This document shows positions 1 through 8,656 of a stretch of 42,687 nt of DNA, piece after piece (positions within the stretch are counted from its first letter, which is position 1; every line of letters starts with the position of its first letter). Under the pieces are notes generated by a model. The model did no database searches. It was not told where the DNA came from and saw nothing but the letters and a program-made list of their open reading frames with translations. This DNA is from an uncultured Bacteroidota bacterium. Its GTDB lineage: Bacteria; Bacteroidota; Bacteroidia; Bacteroidales; P3. The stretch spans positions 1 to 42,687 of the forward strand of contig CACZRR010000040.1 of the NCBI GenBank assembly GCA_902783595.1. Direction: 5' to 3'. Both the position numbers and the translations under genes were made by a program.

Positions 1-396
1 CTCCTCGAGGGGCATCTGCTGCAGGCGTGCGCGGAGTTCGGGCGTGGGGTCGGGCATGGAGGAGACGCCGAGGCGCAGGGCGTCGACGTAGAGGCCGCTG
101 CCGCCGACGGCGAGGACGACATCGTGGCGGGCGAAGAGGCGGTCGAGGAGGGCTAGGGCGTCGTGCTCGAAGTCGGAGATGTTGTAAGGCTCGGTGACCG
201 AGCGGCAGGCGACGAAATGGTGGGGTGCGGCGGACAGTTCGTCGTCGGAGGGGCGCGCCACGCCGATGCGCAGCTCGCGGTAGAACTGACGCGAGTCGCA
301 CGACACAATCTCCGTGTCCATCTCACGGGCCAGACGCACAGCATAGGCTGTCTTACCCACTGCCGTGGGACCCGCAACGATGATAAGTTTAGGCAT
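1..396 (-). CDS. miaA: tRNA dimethylallyltransferase MiaA (N-terminal 132 residues, cut by window edge)
   Basis: MiaA transfers a dimethylallyl group to A37 of tRNAs that read codons starting with U. The visible N-terminus shows the P-loop GPTAVGKT at residues 9-16 and the DSRQ substrate motif at 34-37, followed by the family's GVARPS and GGSGLY stretches. The ATG at 396 is clear because the P-loop begins eight residues later. The last bases of aroA overlap this start by 8 bases (ATGCCTAA), so translation is probably coupled to aroA. The gene runs off the left edge, so nothing can be said about its C-terminal half. The coding strand is strongly C-rich, as for other minus-strand genes in the left part of the window. 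Identification is firm from the motifs. Confidence 0.95.
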   Translation of the reverse strand, partial: MPKLIIVAGPTAVGKTAYAVRLAREMDTEIVSCDSRQFYRELRIGVARPSDDELSAAPHHFVACRSVTEPYNISDFEHDALALLDRLFARHDVVLAVGGSGLYVDALRLGVSSMPDPTPELRARLQQMPLEE

Positions 397-1615
397 TGAT
401 TACCTTGGCAAATTCATCCCAAAACTCGGGGAATGACTTGTCCACTACATCGGGATTTTCAATCTCGAGGTCGGGAAAGAGCAACTTGAGCGGTGCAAAA
501 GCCATCGCCAACCGGTGGTCTCCATAGGTGCGCACCATCTCCGTGGGGTGCAACTTGGCAGGCATGATGGTCATGGTGTCGTCCGTAGCCGTCACCTTAC
601 CTCCCATACGTTTCAACTCGGCGGTGATAGACTCCATACGGTCGCTCTCCTTGAGGGCAATGTTGCTCACCCCCTTGAGTACAGTCTTGACGCCCACGGC
701 GGCGGCGGCGACGGCAAAGGTGGGCACCAGGTCGGGACAATCGAGGCAGCTGAATTGCATGGTCTTGGGCAGCGCGCCGCCACCACGCAAGGTGATACTG
801 CGACCGGCAGCACGGTAGGGGTTACGCACCTCAGTGGTGACGATGCCAAGCTGCGAGAAGAAGGCGTCGGTGGCGCTGTCACCCTGGCAGGAATCGAGCT
901 GCAGACCCAGCAAGCGGATGCGCAAGTCGGGACGCAGCAGGGCCATGGTGTAGAAGTAGGATGCCGACGACCAGTCGCGCTCTATGCCTATGGTGGCGGC
1001 GGCGAGCTTGCGATCCAGCGGCTGCACATAGTAGGTGCGGCCATTGGAAGAACGGCGCACCTCGATACCGGCCATACGCAGTGCGTCACAGGTCATCTCG
1101 ATATAGGGGCGCGACGTGGGGCGTTGCGTCATAGTGAGCGAGATACCTTCTGGCATCTGCGGCGCAACAAGCAACAGGGCACTGACAAACTGGCTACTGA
1201 GCACGGGGTCTATGGACACTGTGCGGCGCGTGGGAACGCTGCCGTGGATAGTGATGGGCAGGAAACCCTCCTCCTCCATACATTCTATGCGGAGCCCCAT
1301 GTTGCGCAATGCCTCGATGAGAGGCTGCATGGGACGGTGGCAGAGGCGCTCGTCGCCGGTGAGGAGGTGTGTGCCTGGTGTGATGGCCAGCAACGGCATG
1401 AGGAAACGTGCCACACTGCCGGCGTTGTTGCAGTAGTACACTTTGTTGCTGCCGCTCTCAATCTGCGCCAAAAGAGTGCGCAAGAGCTTGGTGTCGCCGG
1501 ATGTGGAGAGCTTGTTGATGCGGAAATGGCCGCCGGTGAGATGATTGATCATTAGCCAGCGGTTGCTCAGGCTCTTCGAAGCAGGAAGGTTGATTCTGAT
1601 ATCGTTAGTCTTCAT
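389..1615 (-). CDS. aroA: 3-phosphoshikimate 1-carboxyvinyltransferase (EPSP synthase)
   Basis: AroA joins phosphoenolpyruvate to shikimate-3-phosphate in the cytoplasmic shikimate pathway to aromatic amino acids. The 408-residue product has the N-terminal substrate motif SKSLSNR at 13-19, the central DWSSASYFY and CPDLVPTFAVAAA segments, and the late KESDRM and YGDHRLAMAF motifs. Length and order fit the rather divergent AroA of Bacteroidota. I chose the ATG at 1615, which follows an AAGGA stretch; a TTG at 1636 in the same frame would add seven residues and overlap the upstream gene. The upstream sigma-54 activator ends 17 bases before this start and miaA overlaps its end, so the three are probably co-transcribed. 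Confidence 0.93.
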   Translation of the reverse strand: MKTNDIRINLPASKSLSNRWLMINHLTGGHFRINKLSTSGDTKLLRTLLAQIESGSNKVYYCNNAGSVARFLMPLLAITPGTHLLTGDERLCHRPMQPLIEALRNMGLRIECMEEEGFLPITIHGSVPTRRTVSIDPVLSSQFVSALLLVAPQMPEGISLTMTQRPTSRPYIEMTCDALRMAGIEVRRSSNGRTYYVQPLDRKLAAATIGIERDWSSASYFYTMALLRPDLRIRLLGLQLDSCQGDSATDAFFSQLGIVTTEVRNPYRAAGRSITLRGGGALPKTMQFSCLDCPDLVPTFAVAAAAVGVKTVLKGVSNIALKESDRMESITAELKRMGGKVTATDDTMTIMPAKLHPTEMVRTYGDHRLAMAFAPLKLLFPDLEIENPDVVDKSFPEFWDEFAKVINA

Positions 1616-1632
1616 ATAATCCTTGGTTTTTC

Positions 1633-2841
1633 TCAACTCTCGATGCCGTACTCTTTGATTTTTCGGTAGAGGGTGCGCTCGGAAATGTGCAGGTCGGCTG
1701 CAGCGCCGCGACGATTGCCTCCATTGCGCTGCAAGGCGCGCAGGATGGCGTGGCGCTCGCGATCGTCAAGGTTGAGGCTGTCGTCCTCTATCACCTCGGG
1801 GGTGAGGAATTCCTCGTCGGGAGTGACAGGGTGACTGAGTATCTGGGTGACGGGGTGACTAGGAGGCTGGGAGGCAGGTTGGCTGAGTGACTGGGACACC
1901 ATCTGGCGCAACTCGTTAATTTCATTGCGCATCTCGCTGATCATCTGTCCCATGGAGAGGGCCTTGAGCAGCAGCTCGCGGTCAGTGATGCCGGCAGGGG
2001 TGGTCACCTCTCCCCTTTCGGGTACGAGAGCCGGCATACGTTCGGCGGGAACGGTGGTGAGGTAGTTGCTGAGGATGTCGGCGGTGATGGTGCGCTCTGT
2101 CTCCACCACGGCGACCTGCTCGGTGATGTTCTTCAGTTCGCGAATGTTGCCGTACCACGGATACTGCATGAGCATATCGCGTGCTGCGCTGTCGAGGACG
2201 ATGGGCGGCATGTGGTATTTCTCTGCTACATCCGACGAGAATTTACGGAAAAGGAGGGGTATGTCCTCTTTGCGTTCGCGCAGGGGAGGCAGATAGATGC
2301 TGATCTGGTTGAGGCGGTAGTAGAGATCCTCACGGAAGCGGCCGCTGCGCACGGCCTCCACAATATCGACATTGGTGGCCGCCACCACCCTGACGTTAAT
2401 TTTCTGCGCCGTCGATGAACCCACGGGGATAATCTCGCCGTTCTCGAGCACACGCAGTAGCTTGACCTGCATGGCTAAAGGCAGCTCGCCAATCTCGTCG
2501 AGGAAAATGGTGCCGCCGTCGGCCTCCTCAAAGTAGCCCTTGCGGCTGCGGTCGGCGCCGGTGAAGGCACCCTTCACGTGGCCGAAGAGTTCGCTCTCGA
2601 TGGTGCCCTCGGGGATGGCGCCGCAGTTCACGGAGATGAGGCCGTGGCCACCGTGGGCATGCTTGCGACTGCTATTGTCGTGAATGATGCGAGAGAAGAC
2701 ATCCTTGCCGACACCGCTCTCACCGGTGATAAGGATGGAGAGGTCGGTGGGTGCCACCTGCACGGCCTTATTCAAAGCCAGCAGCAACTTGGCATCGTTG
2801 CCTATGATACCGTATCGTTGTTTCAGCGTCTGCAGATCCAT
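1633..2841 (-). CDS. Sigma-54-dependent transcriptional activator without receiver domain (AAA+ and Fis-type HTH)
   Basis: This 402-residue enhancer-binding protein would use ATP to open promoters held by sigma-54 RNA polymerase. The AAA+ module starts almost at residue 1: Walker A GESGVGKD at 40-47, the sigma-54 contact loop GAFTGA at 91-96, Walker B TIFLDEIGEL at 111-120, and YRLNQISIYLPPLRER near 175-190. A Fis-type helix-turn-helix lies at about 360-402 (RRGAAADLHISERTLYR). There is no N-terminal receiver, GAF or PAS domain, so its input signal is unknown; regulation by amount or by a separate protein is possible. A low-complexity Ser/Gln/Pro/His linker at 316-341 separates the two domains. 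It starts 2 bases after the dnaG stop, so it probably shares the dnaG transcript. Its targets cannot be told from this window. Confidence 0.92.
   Translation of the reverse strand: MDLQTLKQRYGIIGNDAKLLLALNKAVQVAPTDLSILITGESGVGKDVFSRIIHDNSSRKHAHGGHGLISVNCGAIPEGTIESELFGHVKGAFTGADRSRKGYFEEADGGTIFLDEIGELPLAMQVKLLRVLENGEIIPVGSSTAQKINVRVVAATNVDIVEAVRSGRFREDLYYRLNQISIYLPPLRERKEDIPLLFRKFSSDVAEKYHMPPIVLDSAARDMLMQYPWYGNIRELKNITEQVAVVETERTITADILSNYLTTVPAERMPALVPERGEVTTPAGITDRELLLKALSMGQMISEMRNEINELRQMVSQSLSQPASQPPSHPVTQILSHPVTPDEEFLTPEVIEDDSLNLDDRERHAILRALQRNGGNRRGAAADLHISERTLYRKIKEYGIES
1819..1896 (-). repeat. Low-complexity GGTGACTG-type tract inside the sigma-54 activator gene
   Basis: On the plus strand this stretch repeats variants of GGGTGACT and GGCTGGG in loose tandem. 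In the coding frame it becomes the Ser/Gln/Pro/His linker (residues 316-341) between the AAA+ and HTH domains. No other known sigma-54 activator motif maps here, so the tract looks like a repeat expansion in a tolerant linker. Confidence 0.6.
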
Positions 2842-2843
2842 GA

Positions 2844-4904
2844 TTAGATGATTACATAGTGTAGATCCTGCCCTATCTTGCGTTTGAGATCGACCAGGGC
2901 TTTCTTTTCCGCCAGGAGGTCGTTGATGTTATCGGGACTGGCCGACCGAAAGCGACGGGCATTGTCGTCAATGCGGTCGTCGAGGTATTTGGCTTTGAAG
3001 AGGAGTATGCTCTCCCAGACATCCTGCTGTAGGTTATCCTCGATGGAGGGCACAGAGATATGCTTGAGGTTCCACCAGCTGTTGCTGACGCGATGGGTGT
3101 CCACCATCAGCGAGATGGCGAAGTCGCGCACAGCGTCGTCGGGGTCGGTGACGAAGATGGAAGCGTCGGCAGGGAGACCTTGTTGCTGCTGGTAGCAGTA
3201 GTATTCGTAGATCTTCTGGCAGCGAGGGTCCGAAAAGGATAGACCGTCACTGCTCAGCGCCGTCACAATCCATGTGGCCACGGGGTATTCACCCTGCTCG
3301 TCGGCGTTGCTGCCCGGCGTGGGATCGGCGATGAGCCGGTCTCCGTAGTTGAGGAGCAGTGCGATAATATGGCGCTCACGCTCGTCGACCCTGAGAGCCG
3401 TCGTCACCATCTGCTGTGGCACATCTGCTGGTATTGCGGCGGGTGCCGGTGTTGCGGCAGGAGCGGGCGTAGATTCTGTGGTGGCAGCGGCCTCGTAGCT
3501 CTTCTGGCGGTTCTGATTGATGGCCTTTGCCACCTCGGAGGTGAGGGCATCCTCGCTGGTGTTGAGGAGGTAGGCACACTGGCGTATGTACTCCTGGCGC
3601 TCCATCATGTCAGTGACCAGTGCGATGGTGGTGGCTGTGTCGTGCAGCAACTCGGCGCGACGAATGGGGTCACCCTTGACGGCATCAAGCTGAACACGCG
3701 TTTTGTACATAATGAAGTTGTCCTCGTGAGTGGCCAGGTATTCCTGCAGCTGCGTGGAACCGTACTTCTGGGCGTAGCTGTCAGGGTCGTCGCCGTCAGG
3801 GAAGAGAACCACCCTGACGTGCATCCCTTCAGCGAAGAGCAGGTCTACAGCACGTAGCGCTGCCTTGATGCCGGCGGCGTCGCCGTCGTAGAGCACGGTG
3901 ACATTGGGGGTGTAGCGCTTGATGAGGCGTATCTGCTCTGTGGTGAGCGAGGTGCCGCACGACGCCACAGTGTTCTGCACACCCGACTGGTACATCGAGA
4001 TAACGTCGATATTGCCCTCAACAAGGTAGCACTTATTAGCGCGCGATATGGCGGTGCGTGCCTGATAGAGTCCGTAGAGGGTGCGGCTCTTATTGTAGAT
4101 GTCGGAGTCGGGAGAGTTGACGTATTTGGCGGCCTGTTTCTCGCTGGTAAGCACACGGCCGGAGAAACCCAGCACACGACCGGAGATGCTGTAGATGGGG
4201 AACATCACACGGCCACGGAAGCGATCGTACGAGCGTCGTATCTGCCTACGCTCTTTTCCGCTCTCCGTGGTGTGCCCCGAACTCTGTTCGCCAACCTCTG
4301 AGCTCCGACCTTCTAACTCCGACCTTTCAAAGTCCTTGAAGATGGTGAGGCCCGTCTTTTCCAGCACCTCGTCACTATATCCGTTGCGGCGGGCGTGGTC
4401 AGTGAAGGCATTCCACTGGTCGAGGCAGTAACCAAGGCCAAAGGTCTTGATAACCTCGTCGCTGAGACCGCGGCCACGAAGGTAACTGAGGCCTACGGCG
4501 CGGCCCATCTCGTCGTTGTAGAGCAGGTCGGCGAAGTGTTTCTGGGCAAACTCAGAAAGGTGGAACAACGCGTCGCGTTCGTTCTGCTTCTCCTTCTGCT
4601 CATCGTTCATCTCCTCCTCGCGGATTTCGATGTTGTACTTGTTAGCCAGGTAGCGCAGTGCTTCTGGGTAGTTGAAGTGCTCGTGCTTCTTGAGAAACGC
4701 CACCACGTCGCCTGCTTCGCCGCATCCAAAGCACTTGAAGATGCCCTTGGACGGAGAGACATAGAACGACGGCGTCTTCTCGTTGTGGAAGGGACAGCAG
4801 CCTATATGGTTGGCACCACGCTTCTTGAGAGATACGAAATCACCTATCACCTCCTCGATGCGGGCGGCATCCATGATGCGTTGTATGGTCTCCTGGTCTA
4901 TCAT
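2844..4904 (-). CDS. dnaG: DNA primase DnaG
   Basis: DnaG makes RNA primers at the replication fork. The 686-residue product has the CHC2 zinc finger (C37, H40, C58, C61), the primase core, and a Toprim fold with VEGNIDVI and the acidic LYDGDAAG motif. The usual Tyr/Phe after EG is Asn here. The C-terminal third, including an Ala/Pro/Thr-rich linker (TPAPAATPAPAAIP), fits the helicase-binding region. An in-frame extension could start at 4988, but the zinc-finger start motif MIDQETIQRIMDAARIEEVI fixes the ATG at 4904. Near 4235-4330 there is an unusual insert of about 30 residues (ERSELEGRSSEVGEQSS and more) just before YDRFRGRVMFPI; it is made of the GGTCGGAG repeat described separately. A promoter-like site lies just upstream. 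Confidence 0.95.
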   Translation of the reverse strand: MIDQETIQRIMDAARIEEVIGDFVSLKKRGANHIGCCPFHNEKTPSFYVSPSKGIFKCFGCGEAGDVVAFLKKHEHFNYPEALRYLANKYNIEIREEEMNDEQKEKQNERDALFHLSEFAQKHFADLLYNDEMGRAVGLSYLRGRGLSDEVIKTFGLGYCLDQWNAFTDHARRNGYSDEVLEKTGLTIFKDFERSELEGRSSEVGEQSSGHTTESGKERRQIRRSYDRFRGRVMFPIYSISGRVLGFSGRVLTSEKQAAKYVNSPDSDIYNKSRTLYGLYQARTAISRANKCYLVEGNIDVISMYQSGVQNTVASCGTSLTTEQIRLIKRYTPNVTVLYDGDAAGIKAALRAVDLLFAEGMHVRVVLFPDGDDPDSYAQKYGSTQLQEYLATHEDNFIMYKTRVQLDAVKGDPIRRAELLHDTATTIALVTDMMERQEYIRQCAYLLNTSEDALTSEVAKAINQNRQKSYEAAATTESTPAPAATPAPAAIPADVPQQMVTTALRVDERERHIIALLLNYGDRLIADPTPGSNADEQGEYPVATWIVTALSSDGLSFSDPRCQKIYEYYCYQQQQGLPADASIFVTDPDDAVRDFAISLMVDTHRVSNSWWNLKHISVPSIEDNLQQDVWESILLFKAKYLDDRIDDNARRFRSASPDNINDLLAEKKALVDLKRKIGQDLHYVII
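4291..4328 (-). repeat. GGTCGGAG-type micro-repeat inside dnaG
   Basis: The coding strand contains two copies of AAGGTCGGAG followed by a degenerate copy, AGAGGTTGG. They encode RSELEGRSSEVGE-like residues in a surface loop of primase where the family normally has a short linker. The same words occur in meaB and anmK, and reversed in uvrA. Confidence 0.65.
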
Positions 4905-4921
4905 TGCAGAATAAGAGCGTG

Positions 4922-4954
4922 CAAAAATACGAATAATTTCCGATATAGAGGAAA
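4922..4954 (-). promoter_or_regulatory. Probable dnaG promoter
   Basis: Read on the minus strand, TATTTTTG (4922-4929) matches the Bacteroidota -7 element TAnnTTTG exactly. The upstream element is weak: TTTC with a 21-base spacer instead of TTTG with 19. It sits 18 bases before the dnaG ATG and overlaps the T-tract of the terminator of the upstream operon. Confidence 0.6.
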
Positions 4955-4998
4955 AAAAATGAGAGGTGAGCCCTGGTGTAGGGCTCACCTCATTTTTT
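4952..4998 (-). terminator. Rho-independent terminator after the T9SS cargo gene
   Basis: A perfect 12-base stem, GAGGTGAGCCCT (4963-4974) and AGGGCTCACCTC (4980-4991), with a 5-base loop, is flanked by an A-run on one side and a T-run on the other, so it could act in both directions. It lies just past the stop of the secreted giant gene at 5019 and before dnaG. Confidence 0.9.
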
Positions 4999-5018
4999 TG
5001 TCTACGACTGGTGAGGTA

Positions 5019-8000
5019 TTATTTAATTACCTCTATGGCGCCGTTGTGTTCCAAATTGCCGCTATATCCACGTGCTGTGAAGCGGTAGAAGTAGGTGCCT
5101 GTGGGCATGTCGGCAGGATCCCAGAAGTCGCCGTCATCGTCGATGTTTTCAGCGTGGAATACGCGGGTGCCCCATTGGTTGTAGATGTCAAGAGTGTTGA
5201 AGGGGTAGCCCTTACCTTCGACAAGATTGCCAATCACGAAGCGGTCGTTGATGCCGTCGCCGTTGGGTGTCACTACATTGGGGAATTGTAGGAAATCGTT
5301 GATAACGAGCAGCAAGTTTTCTGCCGTATCGCGGCACTGTACGATGCGTCCTGAGGGTCCGAGGTTATCGGAGCGGGCGATGAGGCGCACAGCGTAGTTG
5401 CCGGTGGGATTCTCGGCGGCATACTGCTTGAAGTCGAACTGTACATCCTTGTCGGTGAGTGTCTCCACGGAGAGGGGGTTATCCGGGTTGTACTGCATCT
5501 CCCAGAAGTAGAGCATATCGTCGGTCTGGGGGGTGGTGAGGTTGGTGAAAGAGACCTGTGAGTTCGTCACCGTGGGATAGGTCGGAGACCACACGAAGGA
5601 GGCTTGAGGTGATGGGAACACAGTGATGCCACCCTCGGAAATTACGGAGTCCACACATCCGCCGTCGGAGTAGGCGTAGTAGCGCAGCGTGTAGGTACCC
5701 TCGGAGAAGGTGTGAGTGGGGTTAGGCTGTGTCGAGGTAAGTCCGTCGCCGAAGTCCCAGAAATGGCGATCGGCATTGATGGACTGGTTCTGGAAGGTCA
5801 GCGTGAAGGGGTCACAGCCTTCGAAGCTGAAGGGGTCGGGGATGAAGTTCGGCAGCGGCTGGCGGCTTTGTCGCACGAGTATGCTGTCACGCGCCACACA
5901 ACGGTTATTGGCACGTGTGTTGGTGACCTGAGTCACATAGATAATATCGGCACCCGCCTCTTGTTTGGTGACAATAGAGGCGCTATCCTGTCCGAAGGGC
6001 TCCCAGAGGTAGGTGTAGTTTTCGGTGGCCGTGTGGCGGTCGGTAGCATCGAGGGTCATACGTTCCACACCGCAGAGCGAAGTGTCGTTACCGAGGTTGG
6101 GTACGGGAGTCCAGTAGGTGGTGATGCGGGTGTTGGTGTCCCACACGCAGCCGAACTCATCATGCACCTCCACAATGATGGGGAAGGTACCAGCGGTGTC
6201 GGGGGAGGATATATAGGACACTTTGGGACTCTCCTTGTAGACCTGGAGGCCGCGGTAGTGCCCCATGGCATAGTCGTGGTATTGGGGCGACGGATCGGGA
6301 ACCCATACAAGCGAGTCGATGCCCACCTCATACTTGCAGTCGTCGTCCTGCGACACACCGCAGATGTCGAGCGACCAATTGAATACCCAGCCATTGTCGA
6401 TGTTCCACTCGTCGCATACCTCTACCTCCCACACACCGTTAAGGGGGCAACCCACCAACTCAGAGAAATCGGTATAGGGAATGTAGTAGTCGCTCTTCAA
6501 TTCGTGGTTGCTGGGCAATTTGGTAGTACCAGAATAGCTTGTTCCATAACGCTGGTTAAAACCCGCAGGAAGAGGAAGAAATTCGCCGTTCTGAACATTA
6601 ATGGTATAACCTCCATAGGTAATGTAGAACTGACCGTTGGGACGACCCACAATCTCACCGGCCGGTTGTCCTGTCACAAGAGTGTAATCGGAGTTGCGGC
6701 TGAAACAGTAGTCAAGTCCAGCTCCAAAGGGATTATTCAGGGAGTCACAACCACTATCGGGACTTGTTGCATAGCCCAAATCAGTACCACCTCCATGAGC
6801 ACCCGGTTCCTCTGTCTGCGAATGGGTATAAGTATCTTCTCGACCTTCTCGTGGTGTTTGATTATAATTACCAAAGAACAAGGGGGCACGCTGTCCCGTG
6901 GGGCATTTAAGGTATACAGTGATATCGCCCATGAAGGTGTGCTCCATATTGATACAGATGGAGCAGATGTCCTCGGCGGCACGCACGCGGCGGCTGGCGG
7001 GAAACTCTGTGAACTCCACAGGGGCACTGTAGCAGAGGGGCATACCCGGGCAGTTGGGACCGTCGGGGATAAAAGTGCGGATCTCATTGATCTTAGACAC
7101 TGTCTGCGCAGCCTCCACTTCGCGGAGCGTCAGGGTGGCATTCTCGCCGTCGTAACCCACATTCACCATCAGCGAGTCAACGTTGCAGATATCGGCCAGC
7201 GTGAACACCGTCTTGATGGGATTGGTGGCGGTACGTACACGCACACTGGTGTAGACGCTCGACGTGCAGCCGAACTCGTCCACTACGCTGAGTGAGAGGT
7301 CGTAGCAGCCCGTCTGCTGGTAGTCGTTGTAGGTGATGGTTGTCAATCCGCGACCGACCAAGCTGTCGCCCTCGTTGTCCATATTCCACGTGAAGATGGA
7401 CGTGGAGTCGACAGGGTTGTAGTAGCCGTGGTAGTGGGTGTACTGGCCCCAGCCTTTGAAGATGACACCATCGCCGATGCAGAGGTGGGCGCCATTGAAG
7501 AAGTTCGAGTCGATGCGGCTATAGCCGGCGGTGTCGCCGTTGGAGAGAATATTCCACACGGTGTCGTAGATGGGTACGCGACGTATCTGGGCAGTATCAT
7601 AAACCTGGCCGTTGCGGGTGCGGTAGAAGGTGCGTGTAATCTGCGGCACTACCTTCTCGCAGGGTTTCTCGCAGGCAGCATTGAGGTTGAAACCAGCGTG
7701 GCCACTGCGGTTGGAACCCGCCACGAAGCGCACGGTGATCATACCCGTAGTGTTAGTGGGCGAGATGAATATCTGACGGTCAACAGCGTAACCTGTGCAA
7801 TTGTTGATTTTGGCACGCACCTCTCCAGTGGCATCGGGGCCATCGTAGATATAGAGCGTATCGTGGCAGTCGATATCGAGCTGGTTGATAACGAAACAGA
7901 ATCGCTTACCAGGAATATTACAGACGCCTTGAACGGTCACAGAATAGTCACCTGCTGAATAAATGCCGCTTTCGCCCCCATTGTCACAAATACCAAGAGT

Positions 8001-8126
8001 AGAACTATTTGGATCATAGGAGACCACCTGACCATTATTCTCTTCATTGAGTGGCACTAGGGTAGCTTGTGCCATAGATGCCAACGGAAGCGAGAATAGG
8101 GCAAGAGACAATAAAAACTTCTTCAT
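5019..8126 (-). CDS. Large secreted CUB/P-domain/PKD protein with type B T9SS sorting domain
   Basis: A 1035-residue exported protein. It starts with a signal peptide (MKKFLLSLALFSLPLASMAQA). A CUB-like domain follows at about 20-170 (DTLYIYDGPDATGEV). A central domain at about 375-600 resembles the proprotein convertase P-domain (NGVWEVEVCDEWNIDNGW). At least one PKD domain lies near 770-850 (FWDFGDG). The C-terminus is of the gliding-motility (CHU_C, type B) class: NVVTPNGDGINDRFVIGNL, then YNQWGTRVFH. That tail directs export by the type IX system and release or surface attachment. No catalytic motif is seen, so an adhesin or structural surface role is inferred. The ATG at 8144 would give an ATGA overlap with the upstream gene; I prefer 8126 because the signal peptide begins there. 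A strong terminator follows. Confidence 0.9.
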   Translation of the reverse strand: MKKFLLSLALFSLPLASMAQATLVPLNEENNGQVVSYDPNSSTLGICDNGGESGIYSAGDYSVTVQGVCNIPGKRFCFVINQLDIDCHDTLYIYDGPDATGEVRAKINNCTGYAVDRQIFISPTNTTGMITVRFVAGSNRSGHAGFNLNAACEKPCEKVVPQITRTFYRTRNGQVYDTAQIRRVPIYDTVWNILSNGDTAGYSRIDSNFFNGAHLCIGDGVIFKGWGQYTHYHGYYNPVDSTSIFTWNMDNEGDSLVGRGLTTITYNDYQQTGCYDLSLSVVDEFGCTSSVYTSVRVRTATNPIKTVFTLADICNVDSLMVNVGYDGENATLTLREVEAAQTVSKINEIRTFIPDGPNCPGMPLCYSAPVEFTEFPASRRVRAAEDICSICINMEHTFMGDITVYLKCPTGQRAPLFFGNYNQTPREGREDTYTHSQTEEPGAHGGGTDLGYATSPDSGCDSLNNPFGAGLDYCFSRNSDYTLVTGQPAGEIVGRPNGQFYITYGGYTINVQNGEFLPLPAGFNQRYGTSYSGTTKLPSNHELKSDYYIPYTDFSELVGCPLNGVWEVEVCDEWNIDNGWVFNWSLDICGVSQDDDCKYEVGIDSLVWVPDPSPQYHDYAMGHYRGLQVYKESPKVSYISSPDTAGTFPIIVEVHDEFGCVWDTNTRITTYWTPVPNLGNDTSLCGVERMTLDATDRHTATENYTYLWEPFGQDSASIVTKQEAGADIIYVTQVTNTRANNRCVARDSILVRQSRQPLPNFIPDPFSFEGCDPFTLTFQNQSINADRHFWDFGDGLTSTQPNPTHTFSEGTYTLRYYAYSDGGCVDSVISEGGITVFPSPQASFVWSPTYPTVTNSQVSFTNLTTPQTDDMLYFWEMQYNPDNPLSVETLTDKDVQFDFKQYAAENPTGNYAVRLIARSDNLGPSGRIVQCRDTAENLLLVINDFLQFPNVVTPNGDGINDRFVIGNLVEGKGYPFNTLDIYNQWGTRVFHAENIDDDGDFWDPADMPTGTYFYRFTARGYSGNLEHNGAIEVIK

Positions 8127-8140
8127 AACATGTGTATTTA

Positions 8141-8587
8141 TCATTCGGTCTCACCTTTGAGACGTCCCTTCATATAATGATTAGAAAAGACAAGCAGATA
8201 GGGATGCTCTGACGAAGGCGTAGAAAAGCAAATAATACCCTCCTCGCGTTGCGGTATCTGGGTAAGAAAATCGTAGAAAGAATACTGATAAAAACTCATT
8301 ACATTGAGATCAACCACAAAAGAAACAGATAGCTTTTCGCCCGTCAGGATGTCGGTGAGCTCGTTGATGTTGAAGGTGAGTGCGCCCTGCGGGATGGTGT
8401 CGCTCACATCCATCATGCTCTGCGAGATCATGCAGCGGTACTCGAACTTCTCGGGAGCAACGGCCTTATATTCCTCCATGCGCTGCATGTCACCTTTAAA
8501 GAAAGGCAACATGATAGCGTCGCAATCTTGCGCTTTGAGGCCTCCAAAGGCCATAAGCATAGCAGCAACAGCAATAATCTTTTTCAT
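8141..8587 (-). CDS. Small secreted protein of unknown function, partner of the T9SS cargo gene
   Basis: A 148-residue product with a signal peptide (MKKIIAVAAMLMAFGGLKAQ) and a mature part of about 128 residues with no domain I recognise. The sequence GDMQRMEEYKAVAPEKFEYR is followed by alternating hydrophobic strands (LSVSFVVDLNVMSFYQYSFY), suggesting a small mixed alpha/beta fold. It could be periplasmic or outer-membrane associated; there is no lipobox. Its stop lies within four bases of a possible start of the T9SS cargo gene, so the two are almost certainly translated from one message and may work together. It begins 69 bases after rnfE in the slot where rnfA is normally found, but bears no resemblance to RnfA, which is an integral membrane protein. 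Confidence 0.75.
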   Translation of the reverse strand: MKKIIAVAAMLMAFGGLKAQDCDAIMLPFFKGDMQRMEEYKAVAPEKFEYRCMISQSMMDVSDTIPQGALTFNINELTDILTGEKLSVSFVVDLNVMSFYQYSFYDFLTQIPQREEGIICFSTPSSEHPYLLVFSNHYMKGRLKGETE

Positions 8588-8656
8588 GCTCTGTTTTACT
8601 CTTGTTTGCCTATAAGAGGCATTGGAACCCCTTAAGAGCTCAGCAATTAATTATTT

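Noticed and set aside
515-1555. Plus-strand open frame of 346 codons opposite aroA
   Set aside because: Antisense shadow of aroA; no recognisable domain and no promoter.
5712-7295. Long plus-strand open frame (527 codons) across the T9SS cargo gene
   Set aside because: It lies wholly antisense to a gene with clear signal peptide, domains and sorting tail; the translation shows no domain or signal sequence and reflects codon bias of the real gene.
8601-8625. Short palindrome TGCCTATAAGAGGCA as an rnfE terminator or promoter
   Set aside because: Only 5-base arms and no T-run in the right place; no consensus promoter element fits either.
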